A stretch of DNA of 37,540 bases. It comes from a virus. Made by a program: the position numbers and the translations under genes. Below, one piece after another: positions 6,329-14,211 of this stretch (the stretch's first letter is position 1; each line of letters begins with the position of its first letter). The notes beneath the pieces are model-generated. The model saw nothing but the letters and a program-made list of their open reading frames with translations, was not told the origin of the DNA and did no database searches. The stretch covers positions 1 to 37,540 of the IMG/VR virus record IMGVR_UViG_3300024260_000029; one strand, 5' to 3'.

Positions 6329-6598
6329 TTATTTTTGTATCATTTGGTAAATGTGCCCAATGTATTTATTACCTCTTTGGCTTTGCGTTTCTTTTACATA
6401 TAAAACATCTCTAGCATTGAATTGTTTAGCCAGTCTTTTAGCAGCAGCTAGATGATTGTCGCTAGCATTTAAAGCATAATCATAATCAATTGTTATTTGT
6501 TTGTTAGTGTAACCAGATGTCAAATAAGCTGTTATACTAGAGCCTTTTGTCTCTGTTGGTTGGTTGTATTTAGTGTTGATTGATATTGTTGATTTCAT
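6329..6598 (-). CDS. Hypothetical protein, 89 aa, first gene of leftward block
   Basis: I place the start at 6598 (MKSTISINTKYN...) because AAAAGGGGTTAAC lies just upstream. Any longer version would start inside the promoter at 6629-6657. The protein has Thr/Ser-rich N-terminal strands (TETKGSSITAYLTSGYTNKQ) and a C-terminal helix followed by a strand (AAAKRLAKQFNARDVLYVKE). Not recognised. It is the first gene read from the strongest recognisable promoter in the window, so early high expression is expected. Confidence 0.65.
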   Translation of the reverse strand: MKSTISINTKYNQPTETKGSSITAYLTSGYTNKQITIDYDYALNASDNHLAAAKRLAKQFNARDVLYVKETQSQRGNKYIGHIYQMIQK

Positions 6599-6628
6599 GT
6601 TAACCCCTTTTGTTGTTTTGTTGAGGGA

Positions 6629-6657
6629 AGTATAACATAGATGTATAGTTTTGTCAA
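6629..6657 (-). promoter_or_regulatory. Leftward sigma70-type promoter
   Basis: On the minus strand TTGACA (6652-6657) and TATACT (6629-6634) are separated by exactly 17 bases. This is a consensus -35 and a 5/6 -10 box. A transcript would start near 6622 and reach the ATG at 6598 after a short leader with AAAAGGGG. Host RNA polymerase should read it immediately after DNA entry, consistent with the downstream genes being early. Confidence 0.85.
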
Positions 6658-6732
6658 GTAAAAACAATGCAAAAGCATAAAGAATTTCATAATTTGTACT
6701 TAAGGCCTTTAGATATAGGCTTTTATTATTCA

Positions 6733-6754
6733 GATATAAAACACTATTAACAAG
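6733..6754. repeat. Direct repeat, copy 1 (22 bp)
   Basis: GATATAAAACACTATTAACAAG. A second copy with two transitions lies at 6814-6835, 81 bases away. The pair lies in the 690-base gene-free divergent region (6658-7351). They could be protein-binding sites or phage promoter elements. Confidence 0.7.
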
Positions 6755-6813
6755 ATAAATGTCTTCCTTTAGTGTATAGCATGAATAACTAGATATATAA
6801 TGATTAAGAATAG

Positions 6814-6835
6814 GATATAAGACACTATTAATAAG
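6814..6835. repeat. Direct repeat, copy 2 (22 bp)
   Basis: GATATAAGACACTATTAATAAG, matching the copy at 6733-6754 at 20 of 22 positions. Around it (6658-7070) I find no supportable gene, only AT-rich sequence with a short G-rich patch at 6846-6890. Confidence 0.7.
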
Positions 6836-7025
6836 TTACGAGTTATTGGATGGTGTGGAATGCTGGGGAGATGCTATGGAATGGGACTTAATCAAGCTTA
6901 TAACAACCACATCACCCTAATATGCTCACATATAAACCTACAAATCCCCTGCATATTGACATATATTTAATGGGGTATAAGTATGTACAGTTTTGATGAT
7001 GTATAAAATGTTGAGGTATGAATTA

Positions 7026-7034
7026 CCCCCCCCC
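7026..7034. repeat. C9 homopolymer tract
   Basis: Nine consecutive C (then A and CCC) in a strongly AT-rich, gene-free region upstream of the late operon. Such tracts slip during replication, so length could vary between virions. It is not inside a reading frame I can support. Confidence 0.8.
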
Positions 7035-7072
7035 ACCCTTAAAATTGGTTATAGAGATATAAGTGTATAGCC

Positions 7073-7174
7073 CTTCTACAAATATTACAAAAAAACACCA
7101 TACAAATCGTATTGCTCTCTTCCAAATATTACAAAAATACAACATAAAAAATTCTCTTCCAAACACATACAAAA
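7073..7174. repeat. Three imperfect ~20-bp repeats (iteron-like)
   Basis: CTTCTACAAATATTACAAAA (7073), CTCTTCCAAATATTACAAAA (7117) and CTCTTCCAAACACATACAAAA (7154) share a C-T-T-C-x-A-A-A core followed by TACAAAA, spaced 44 and 37 bases. They lie in the A-rich part of the divergent control region. Candidate binding sites for a replication initiator or late regulator. Confidence 0.55.
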
Positions 7175-7219
7175 TCCAACTAAGCTAACTTTACATAAAC
7201 AATCAATATACTTCATATG

Positions 7220-7256
7220 CTTAGTCTGCATGTTTCTCCCTCTGTTTCAGACTAAG
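7220..7256. repeat. Inverted repeat, 9-bp perfect arms
   Basis: CTTAGTCTG (7220-7228) and CAGACTAAG (7248-7256) enclose a 19-base pyrimidine-rich loop. It is upstream of the rightward promoter candidate and could be an operator, a terminator for incoming transcription, or a hairpin of the late leader. Confidence 0.6.
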
Positions 7257-7263
7257 TGTTTAA

Positions 7264-7290
7264 TGTCTTATCGTCTAATGGCAGGACATC
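7264..7290 (+). other. tRNA-like 5' fragment (Glu/Gln D-arm type)
   Basis: TCGTCTAATGGCAGGACATC (7271-7290) closely resembles the position 8-27 segment (D-arm) of bacterial tRNA-Glu and tRNA-Gln ('TCGTCTAGTGGCTAGGACA'). No convincing anticodon arm, T-arm or matching acceptor 3' half follows. It is at most a tRNA remnant or chance likeness. Confidence 0.35.
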
Positions 7291-7304
7291 CACTTATCAT
7301 ATCC

Positions 7305-7333
7305 TTGACATTATTCACGACTTTTGGTTATAG
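7305..7333 (+). promoter_or_regulatory. Rightward promoter candidate for the late operon
   Basis: TTGACA (7305-7310), a 17-base spacer, then TTATAG (7328-7333). A transcript would start just before the AAAAGG ribosome-binding site of the gene at 7352. The -35 matches consensus and the -10 is moderate. It is the only sigma70-like signal I find for the ~18 kb plus-strand operon. Confidence 0.55.
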
Positions 7334-7351
7334 TTCTTAAAAAGGATTAAT

Positions 7352-7609
7352 ATGTTTATATGTGAATACTGTGATAAAGAACTGAAGAATAAGGGTGGTC
7401 TAACTAGACACTTAAATAATTGTAAGATGAAAATCAATGAAGATAATATTGTTAATGCTGGGGCTACGGTTCAGGAAGTTAAGGTTGAATTAGTTAATTA
7501 CTATGAAGGTCATAAAAGAAGAGAAATAAAGCTTAGGGGGTTACTTAGTAGAACATTTGACCCAGTTGAAAGAGAGAAGATATGTAAGATTCTAGTAGAG
7601 GAATTCTAG
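7352..7609 (+). CDS. C2HC zinc-finger protein at head of late operon, 85 aa
   Basis: The N-terminus is a classical-looking single finger: FICEYCDKELKNKGGLTRHL followed by NNC, with C4, C7, H20 and C25 as ligands (a C2H2-type finger with the last His replaced by Cys). The remaining ~55 residues are charged and helical (VQEVKVELVNYYEGHKRR ... REKICKILVEEF). Single fingers of this kind occur in several phages next to terminase genes and probably bind DNA. It starts behind AAAAGGATTAAT and ends one base before the next gene. It could help recognise the packaging site or regulate late transcription. The function is inferred from position only. Confidence 0.65.
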   Translation: MFICEYCDKELKNKGGLTRHLNNCKMKINEDNIVNAGATVQEVKVELVNYYEGHKRREIKLRGLLSRTFDPVEREKICKILVEEF

Positions 7610-7610
7610 T

Positions 7611-8156
7611 ATGATGATTGAAAAGCATGTTCAACGAAAACTTATGAAAGTAGTTGAAGATCCTGAGAAGGGTAAGTATGCTGAATATGTTCTGATGGTT
7701 CTATCTGGAAGTAAGAAGGGAGAAGCTTTAAAAGAAGTATTCCCTGATAGACATGCTAGAGCTATAGAAAGATCTGCAGGTAACAGTAGGGTTATTGGAG
7801 CTAATGTTAAGAAAGAAATTAGTCAGATTGAAAGAACTAAAGTATGTAAAGAACTATTTGAACAGAGTCATAAGACTTGGTGGATTAGTTTCCTTGATAA
7901 GAAACATGCATTGTATGAGAATCTATATGGTATGGCTGTTAATTATGATGTATCACCTAGAGATAGAGTTGCTGCATCTAAGGTAATGTTAGAACATATG
8001 CCTTCTTTTCAGGAAGATATTAATGTTAAGGTTGAGGTTAAACAATCTAAAGATGATTTTGTTACTGAGTTAAGATCTATGCAGAAGAAACTACATACTG
8101 CTGCTAATCAAGATGCTATAGACATTGAGGTATTAGAAGTTGTCGAATCTAAGTAA
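7611..8156 (+). CDS. Probable terminase small subunit, 181 aa
   Basis: Assigned by position directly upstream of, and overlapping, TerL, and by layout. A helical N-terminal region with 'YAEYVLMVLSGSKKGEALKEVFPDRHARAIERSAGNSRVI' (about residues 24-65) looks like a helix-turn-helix DNA-binding segment. The middle helices have 'DVSPRDRVAASKVMLEHMPSF' typical of oligomerising small terminases, where reactions to 'R..A...L.'-type motifs recur. The C-terminal tail is variable. Small terminases bind the packaging start site and hand DNA to the large subunit. Sequence-level recognition is modest, so this is a context-weighted call. Confidence 0.65.
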   Translation: MMIEKHVQRKLMKVVEDPEKGKYAEYVLMVLSGSKKGEALKEVFPDRHARAIERSAGNSRVIGANVKKEISQIERTKVCKELFEQSHKTWWISFLDKKHALYENLYGMAVNYDVSPRDRVAASKVMLEHMPSFQEDINVKVEVKQSKDDFVTELRSMQKKLHTAANQDAIDIEVLEVVESK

Positions 8157-9675
8157 GTGTAAACCTGAACAAGAAGGTAGTGCAATATTCACTGAGAACT
8201 TCTGGGCTAATCAGTCTGGAACTAAAGCTATTAATGCTCAAGGAAATAGAGATAAAGCTGAGGCTGTAATGTTATTTGGACAGACTTACTTCAATGATCA
8301 CTTTCCTAGTAAGCATCCAGTAATACATACTGATATGTTAGCATTAATGAATAGTGATAATAAGTTGAAAGCTGTTGCTTATCCTAGAGGACATGCAAAG
8401 AGTACAGTTATTACATTCCTGTTGGCTTTATATCGTATTGTCTTTCAGGAAAGAAAGTTTATTGTTATTGTATCTGATTCAGAAGATAAAGCTAAAGATT
8501 TCGTTATTCGTATTAGGAATGAGTTAGAATTTAATGCTAAGTTAAAGAGAGACTTTACACAAACTGGTGAGTTTAAAAGTATTGATTGGGCTAAGACAGA
8601 TTTTACTACTAGTACTGGTATTAGAGTTGTAGCTAAAGGTGCTGGACAATCAATGAGGGGTTTACTACATAAAGATACTAGACCTGATATGATCGTATTG
8701 GATGATATTGAAACTAATGAAACTGCTGGAACTGATTCAGTATTACACTTCATTCTTACTGATGTATTACCTTCTGTTAATAAGAGAGGTATATATGATG
8801 TTTGCTATGTAGGTACTATATTAAGAGATATGAGTTGTTTACATAGAATATTAACCAATCCAGAATGGACTAGTGCTAAGTATGAAGCTGTTAATGAAGA
8901 TGGTGATATGATTGCTCCTATGTTGCTTCCTAAGAGTGAATATGAGAAGGCAAAAAGAATGTATCAAGAGCTAGGTAAGATGAGTGTATTTTATAGTGAA
9001 ATGCATAATAATCCTATGGTTGCTGATGATGAATTAACATTCAAGCATGAATACTTTCAGCACATTGAGAATAAAGATGTTCCTGAAGGATGTAATTATT
9101 ATATTGCTTATGATCCTGCTATGCCTCCAAGTGGTAGAACCAAGATCAAAAAAGTAGATAAGAGTGCATTAATTGTATTGGCTACTGACTCTAAAGAGAA
9201 CTGGTATGTTGTTAAGGTATTTGCTAATCGTGGTACTCCACAAGACAATAGGAAGCTATTGATTAATTTAATGAAGAAGTATCAACCTAAGGTTACTTGG
9301 ATAGAAACTATTGCTGCTCAAAGAGCTATGTATTTAGAGATTAAGAAGTATATGCAAGACAATAATGTTAAGTATCCATTGAGAGAAATCTATAGTCATA
9401 AAGGGTCAAAAGAAGGTAGAATTGAACAACTACAGCCCTTATATGAGAGTGGTAGAATTTATCATATTAGTAAGCAAGATCAAGGTATTCAGGATTTAGA
9501 AAGAGAGTTAATGCTATTTACTAGAACTCCACATGATGATATTTCTGATTGTCTATCTTTCTTTATTGGTCAAGTAAAGTATCCAAGAGATATGGTTTCA
9601 TCGAGTAATACGGTAATTGATCCTTGGGCTAAATACTTCAAGAAAGATGTCTCAGCAGACTGGAAAATACTTTAA
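8140..9675 (+). CDS. terL: Terminase large subunit (TerL)
   Basis: A 511-aa packaging ATPase/nuclease. Walker A is YPRGHAKST at residues 81-89, Walker B is DMIVLDDIE near 183-191. The RNase-H-like nuclease domain shows YIAYDPAM (Asp325), WIETIAA (Glu389) and HDDISD (465-470), giving the expected acidic triad. It powers DNA translocation into the prohead through the portal and cuts concatemers. The only sensible start is TTG at 8140, overlapping the small subunit by 17 bases, with GAGG about nine bases upstream. The next ATG would remove ~40 residues. Length is normal for the family. Confidence 0.95.
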   Translation: MSNLSKCKPEQEGSAIFTENFWANQSGTKAINAQGNRDKAEAVMLFGQTYFNDHFPSKHPVIHTDMLALMNSDNKLKAVAYPRGHAKSTVITFLLALYRIVFQERKFIVIVSDSEDKAKDFVIRIRNELEFNAKLKRDFTQTGEFKSIDWAKTDFTTSTGIRVVAKGAGQSMRGLLHKDTRPDMIVLDDIETNETAGTDSVLHFILTDVLPSVNKRGIYDVCYVGTILRDMSCLHRILTNPEWTSAKYEAVNEDGDMIAPMLLPKSEYEKAKRMYQELGKMSVFYSEMHNNPMVADDELTFKHEYFQHIENKDVPEGCNYYIAYDPAMPPSGRTKIKKVDKSALIVLATDSKENWYVVKVFANRGTPQDNRKLLINLMKKYQPKVTWIETIAAQRAMYLEIKKYMQDNNVKYPLREIYSHKGSKEGRIEQLQPLYESGRIYHISKQDQGIQDLERELMLFTRTPHDDISDCLSFFIGQVKYPRDMVSSSNTVIDPWAKYFKKDVSADWKIL

Positions 9676-9719
9676 GAAAAGATTAAGATTGAATATATTA
9701 AGATTGAAAAATAAGGATC

Positions 9720-11468
9720 ATGATGACAAACACAGATAAGAAAGCTAGTAAGCTTAATTCAAATTCAGTACTTGAACCATTAGAAAGATGGTTTTCAGAT
9801 GACTCTACTTGGGATCAAGAATGGAGAGATAATTCTACTTCTTGGTATCAGTTCTATCATGGAGCACAATGGACTTCTGAAGAACAATCAGCATTGAGAG
9901 ATAGAGGTCAAGCTGTAATTACATTTAATCATATTAAGCCTGCAATAGATTCTATTATTGGTTCAGAAAGACAGAATAGACCTAAGATAACTATGGCTGG
10001 TAGAACTCTTGATGATCAACAGATAGCTCAAGTTAAGACAAGTTTATATGATTATATTCAATATTCAAGCAATACTGATGATGAGTTAGATTCTGTAGTT
10101 AAAGATGCATTTGTTGCTGGTAGAGGATGGATGTATGTATATCCTGAATTGGATGGTAGTGAGTTTATTGATTTAAGACATTCTCATGTTGACTATAGGG
10201 ATATGTTTATTGATGCAATGTCTAAGAAAGATGATATGTCTGACTGTAGAAGAATACATAGGGCTGTATTTACAGATGAAGATATTGTTAAGCAATCTTT
10301 CCCTAAATATAGAGAACATACTTCAAGTGATAGTGATTATTTCATATCTTCAAGTGAAGAGAATATGTGGTATGAGAAGGGTGATAGAACTAGACCTAGA
10401 TTAATTAATTCTTGGTATAGAGATGAGAATGGTGCTATTACTACTGTTATCTGGGTTAGAGGACAAATACTTTATTTTAAGAAAGAACCATATACTTTAG
10501 ATAAATTTCCTTTTGTACAATATACTATAGAAAGAGATATTAACAATACTCCATATGGGTTAGTTAAGAATATGGTAGATGCTCAAACAGAAGTTAACAA
10601 GAGACACTCTAAAGCATTACATTATTTAAATGCTAAACAAGTATTAGCTGAAGAGAATGCATTTGTTGATTGGAATGAAGCTAAGAAGACTCTTGCTAAA
10701 CCTGATGGTATTACTAAGTTACAAGATGGTGCATTAGCTGAAGGTAGAGTTCAAGTTATTGATAATACTCCACTAGCTGGATCACATATTCAGTTATTAG
10801 AATTAGCTAAGTCTGAGATATTAGGTGTTGCTGGTATCAATGGTGCATTTGTAGGTCAATCAAGTCAATATGAATCTGCTAAGAAAGCTAATATGTCTAT
10901 AGCTGCTTCTCAAACTACTTTAGTTCCTTTATTGAACAAGTTAAGAATAGCTAGATATGATATTGCTGATATTACTATGAAATTAGTTCCTGACTTCTAT
11001 ACAGATGAAAAGATGATTAGAGTTATTGAACCTAATGGTGCTTATGCATTTATGCCAGTAAACAATACTGTACTGTTAGATGATAATACCTTAGCTAAGA
11101 AGAATGATCTAACTAATCAAGATGTTGATATTATGATTGAAGATGCTCCTAAGAGTCTTAATGAGAGAGAAGAACAGTTTGCTCAACTATTACAGATTCA
11201 AGGTCAAACTGCTAATCCTGTTCCAATGGATGTACTATTGAGATATAGTGCTCTTAAAGATAAGCATCAATTAGCTGATGATATTAAAGCACAGAATGAT
11301 CTTCAGGCTCAATTACAACAAGCTGGTGGATACATTGAACAACTACAACAACAAATACAACAACTTGGTGGTCAAGTACAACAACAACAGTCAGTGATTG
11401 TTCAGACTCAAACAGCAAGAGCAGTAGACAAAGAAGTAGCTAAAGCTAAAGAAGGTATGGGACTATAG
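9720..11468 (+). CDS. Portal protein, P22-like
   Basis: The 582-aa protein forms the dodecameric DNA entry ring at one capsid vertex. The N-terminal region 'WYQFYHGAQWTSEEQSALRD' followed by 'RGQAVITFNHIKPAIDSIIGSERQNRPKI' is the signature of P22-type portals. The C-terminus is very Gln-rich with a helical barrel-like pattern (EQLQQQIQQLGGQVQQQQS), also seen in P22 gp1 relatives. It starts behind AAGGATC. It lies between TerL and the scaffold in the standard packaging/head order. The 44 bases before it carry a duplicated ATTAAGATTGAA. Confidence 0.93.
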   Translation: MMTNTDKKASKLNSNSVLEPLERWFSDDSTWDQEWRDNSTSWYQFYHGAQWTSEEQSALRDRGQAVITFNHIKPAIDSIIGSERQNRPKITMAGRTLDDQQIAQVKTSLYDYIQYSSNTDDELDSVVKDAFVAGRGWMYVYPELDGSEFIDLRHSHVDYRDMFIDAMSKKDDMSDCRRIHRAVFTDEDIVKQSFPKYREHTSSDSDYFISSSEENMWYEKGDRTRPRLINSWYRDENGAITTVIWVRGQILYFKKEPYTLDKFPFVQYTIERDINNTPYGLVKNMVDAQTEVNKRHSKALHYLNAKQVLAEENAFVDWNEAKKTLAKPDGITKLQDGALAEGRVQVIDNTPLAGSHIQLLELAKSEILGVAGINGAFVGQSSQYESAKKANMSIAASQTTLVPLLNKLRIARYDIADITMKLVPDFYTDEKMIRVIEPNGAYAFMPVNNTVLLDDNTLAKKNDLTNQDVDIMIEDAPKSLNEREEQFAQLLQIQGQTANPVPMDVLLRYSALKDKHQLADDIKAQNDLQAQLQQAGGYIEQLQQQIQQLGGQVQQQQSVIVQTQTARAVDKEVAKAKEGMGL

Positions 11469-11525
11469 TCCTATGTCGAGCTGGACATTAAACGAAGCAT
11501 ATCTAACACAGAAGGATATTCTAAT

Positions 11526-12275
11526 ATGAGGAATTATATTGAGGAATTAGGAATGGGTATTCCTGATGATGCCACACCTGCAACGGAAGCATCACTAAAT
11601 ACACCAAATGAAGATGAGAGTCTTGTACAAGGTTCTGAAGAACCAAACTCTGATGCTACCACAGATGCAACAGGGATGGATGATACTGCAAACACAGAAA
11701 CAGCAGATGATTCAAGGTTAAGTGATCTACAAAAGCAGATTGAAGGTATGGAAAAACGAATGGCTGATAAAGATAAGTATATCAATGAGCTACGAGAAAT
11801 GTCTAAAGCCAAAGAAGAAGCTAGTGAAGACACTACAGATAATGACGATACTACTGATGACTTTTGGGATGACCCAGAAGCTAAGTTTAAAGAGATGCAG
11901 AATACAATGAAGATTCAGGCAATGCAAATTCAGGAAACTGTTTATGCTAATACTGTTGATAACTATTGGAAGACAGTTAATCCAGAAGCCTTACAAGAGG
12001 CTGTAGCTACTGATGCTGAGTTCAATCAAGAGTTCAATAGTAGTGCTGAACCTTATAAGACTGCATACGAGTATTTAACGAATAAGACAAAGAAGAAAGA
12101 AGTAGATAGTCAGACTCTAAGAGACAGCATAAAAGCTGAGCTTATTAAAGAGATGGGACTTGAGACTAAACAGAAGAAAGATGGCGTGCCTAACATCAAT
12201 AAGATGGGTGGTAGCTCTAGTTCAACTAAGTCTCAAGAATCTGATGATGGCTTTGCTTCTATCTTTGGTCAATAA
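11526..12275 (+). CDS. Capsid scaffold protein
   Basis: A 249-aa highly acidic protein with Asp/Thr/Glu-rich N-terminal half and a central coiled coil (LSDLQKQIEGMEKRMADKDK). The C-terminus is basic then Ser/Gly-rich, the usual layout of a scaffold that binds coat protein through a C-terminal charged segment. It lies directly between portal and major capsid genes. No protease motif is visible. The ATG has AAGGATATTCTA upstream. Confidence 0.85.
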   Translation: MRNYIEELGMGIPDDATPATEASLNTPNEDESLVQGSEEPNSDATTDATGMDDTANTETADDSRLSDLQKQIEGMEKRMADKDKYINELREMSKAKEEASEDTTDNDDTTDDFWDDPEAKFKEMQNTMKIQAMQIQETVYANTVDNYWKTVNPEALQEAVATDAEFNQEFNSSAEPYKTAYEYLTNKTKKKEVDSQTLRDSIKAELIKEMGLETKQKKDGVPNINKMGGSSSSTKSQESDDGFASIFGQ

Positions 12276-12293
12276 AAGCTATAAGGAATTAAA

Positions 12294-13256
12294 ATGGCAA
12301 ACACATCAATATTAACATCACACGGATTAAGTCAAACTCAATGGGAAGCTGGTTTATATAAGAAATACCAAGAACAAACATTCTTTGGTAAGTTTAAAGG
12401 TACGGATGAAAACTCTCCTATCCAAGTAAAAAGAGAATTAGAAAAGTCTGCTGGAGATACAATTAGGTTTGGTCTTGCTGGTACATTAAGTGGTTCTGGA
12501 GTTACTGGTAATAACCCATTAACTTATACTGCACTTGAAGGTGTTGGTTCAGGTAATGAAGAGTCTATGACTTTCTATGACCAAGGTGTAGCTATCGGTC
12601 AAATCAGAAATGGTGTAAGAATCGCTGGTAAGTTAGATGAGCAAAGAGTTGCATTTAATTTAAGAAATCAAGCTAAAGGTCAATTAACTGATTGGATGGC
12701 AAGAAATGAAGATGCTGCAATCTTTACAGCTATCAATGGTGCTGATGTAGTAGATATTTCTGCTTCAGTTGAAGCTTCTGGACAAATTGCATTAGACGAT
12801 ATCGTATTAATGAAAAAAGAAGCAATGTTCCCTTCAGGATCTACTAAGAAGATTAGACCTATTTCTATGGCTAATGGTGAAGAAGTATTTATTCTTGGAA
12901 TGAATCCAGATGATGCTGTTGGTCTTAAACAATCTGCTGATTGGAAGACTGTTCAAGCTAATGCAGGTAAAAGAGGTGGAGACAATAGATTATTCACTGG
13001 TGCTTTAGGTGAGTATGACAATGTTGTTATTCATTCACATTCAGGTTTTGCAGCTGGTTCTCCAGTATTAATGGGTGCTCAAGCAGCATTCTTAGCTTAC
13101 TCAAATGAAGTAATCTATGGTGAAGAAGCATTTGATCATGGTAACCAAAACAGTTACATGATTGGTTCTATTAGAGGTGTTGAATTAGCAGTGTTTAATG
13201 ACGGTGTTAGTAATGCAGGTTCTCACGGAGCAATCAAATTCGATATTACTGTATAG
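12294..13256 (+). CDS. Major capsid protein, N4 gp56/DUF4043-like
   Basis: A 320-aa coat subunit. It begins ANTSILTSHGLSQTQWEAGL and contains 'KYQEQTFFGKFKGTDENSPIQVKRELEKSAGDTI' and 'GNEESMTFYDQGVAIGQIRNGVRIAGKLDEQRVAFNLR', the core of the N4-gp56/DUF4043 family of HK97-fold capsids. Codon use is less degenerate and more regular than in neighbours, consistent with high expression. It has AAGGAATTAAA upstream and a UUCG hairpin just after its stop. Confidence 0.92.
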   Translation: MANTSILTSHGLSQTQWEAGLYKKYQEQTFFGKFKGTDENSPIQVKRELEKSAGDTIRFGLAGTLSGSGVTGNNPLTYTALEGVGSGNEESMTFYDQGVAIGQIRNGVRIAGKLDEQRVAFNLRNQAKGQLTDWMARNEDAAIFTAINGADVVDISASVEASGQIALDDIVLMKKEAMFPSGSTKKIRPISMANGEEVFILGMNPDDAVGLKQSADWKTVQANAGKRGGDNRLFTGALGEYDNVVIHSHSGFAAGSPVLMGAQAAFLAYSNEVIYGEEAFDHGNQNSYMIGSIRGVELAVFNDGVSNAGSHGAIKFDITV

Positions 13257-13271
13257 TAATTATTGATTTAT

Positions 13272-13293
13272 AGGACTCTCTTCGGAGGGTCTT
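13272..13293 (+). terminator. UUCG-capped hairpin after the major capsid gene
   Basis: AGGACTCTC (13272-13280) pairs with GAGGGTCTT (13285-13293) over nine positions (two G-U) around a c(UUCG)g tetraloop. ATTAAGTTTAT follows, only moderately T-rich. It probably lets most transcripts end or be protected after the coat gene, raising coat mRNA over distal genes. Confidence 0.75.
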
Positions 13294-13317
13294 ATTAAGT
13301 TTATAGAAAGGATATAA

Positions 13318-13902
13318 ATGACAGTTAGAGATTTACTACATAAAACAAGAGATACACTTCAAGATACAGATGGAGACTATTGGTCTGATTCAGAACTACT
13401 TGATTACTACAATGGTGGTATTAAAGCAATGGCAAGCGAGAGGTTAGAAGAGCCTAAGACTACAGTTCTTAATTTACTTACTGGTACTTATGAATATAAT
13501 GTTGATGGTATACTGAGGTATATATCTGCTAAAGATAGTAATGGTACTGTTAGATCTTTACATCCTGATGATACTTCTGGAGATGAAGAAAGTAATGGTA
13601 TTATTGTTCTTGATTATGATAGGATCTATGTTAATACTCCAGTAACTAATGTTGCTGTATCTATTAAGCATATTGCTATTCCTGCTAATCAGAACCTTAA
13701 TGATACTGTTAGATCTGGTGATGAGAATACACTTAAATATTTTATGATGAGTAAAGCATATGAGAAAGAAACTGATATGGAAAACTTTCAGAAGTCTCAA
13801 TACTTTGATCAGAAATATATGCAGGGAGTTAAGACGGTTAAGAAGACAAGTGCTCTTGGTTATGTTGAGCAAACAGAAGTTATACAAGGATATTATTACT
13901 AA
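13318..13902 (+). CDS. Head-tail adaptor protein (DUF6682-like)
   Basis: A 194-aa protein starting MTVRDLLHKTRDTLQDTDGD followed by YWSDSELLDYYNGGIKAMASE. This is the hallmark of phage adaptor proteins (DUF6682 and relatives) that dock under the portal and connect to the tail nozzle. The rest is beta-rich with 'RSLHPDD' and a C-terminal helix (LKYFMMSKAYEKETDMENFQ). It begins after the UUCG hairpin with AAAGGATATAA upstream and overlaps the next gene by one base. Confidence 0.85.
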   Translation: MTVRDLLHKTRDTLQDTDGDYWSDSELLDYYNGGIKAMASERLEEPKTTVLNLLTGTYEYNVDGILRYISAKDSNGTVRSLHPDDTSGDEESNGIIVLDYDRIYVNTPVTNVAVSIKHIAIPANQNLNDTVRSGDENTLKYFMMSKAYEKETDMENFQKSQYFDQKYMQGVKTVKKTSALGYVEQTEVIQGYYY

Positions 13903-14210
13903 TGGCAAAGGTTATTTCAGATATTTCAATAGAAGCAGGTTATCCATACTTATTTAATTTAAACATGGACGATGCTGATGGTAACGATTTAGAGAATGAT
14001 TATACTTGTTGGTTCGAATGTGAATCAATAGGTAAGTTACAATTCTCTGTTGATTCAGATAAGTATACTTTAACTATCAGTAAAGAAAACACTGGTAAGC
14101 TAGTTAAGAACTTAGAAGAGTATGTTGTATATACAACAAAGACTACAGATGGTACATATGATAAATTACTTTCTGGAAGAATGCATATAGATAAGAAAGT
14201 AAGGACTTAG
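13902..14210 (+). CDS. Small beta-sandwich structural protein, 102 aa
   Basis: A beta-rich protein: 'LFNLNMDDADGNDLENDYTCWFECESIGKLQFSVDSDKYTLTISKENT' and a C-terminal 'LLSGRMHIDKKVRT'. This layout (short strands ending in 'L.G.I.I') is common for small phage structural proteins just upstream of tail fibres, possibly adaptors for the fibre base. It overlaps the adaptor gene by one base and is followed after one base by the fibre gene, so stoichiometric expression is likely. Exact role is unknown. Confidence 0.7.
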   Translation: MAKVISDISIEAGYPYLFNLNMDDADGNDLENDYTCWFECESIGKLQFSVDSDKYTLTISKENTGKLVKNLEEYVVYTTKTTDGTYDKLLSGRMHIDKKVRT

Positions 14211-14211
14211 A

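Noticed and set aside
6958-6985. TTGACA followed by TATAAG as an extra rightward promoter
   Set aside because: The spacer is only 14 bases; shifting to 17 leaves a poor -10 box.
6861-6990. Short plus-strand frame in the divergent region (starts ATGCTGGGG)
   Set aside because: It has no ribosome-binding site, an odd composition and overlaps likely regulatory sequence.
13558-13908. 116-codon antisense frame in the adaptor gene
   Set aside because: It is shadow coding of a well-supported gene and has an implausible composition (Ile/Asn/Ser-rich).
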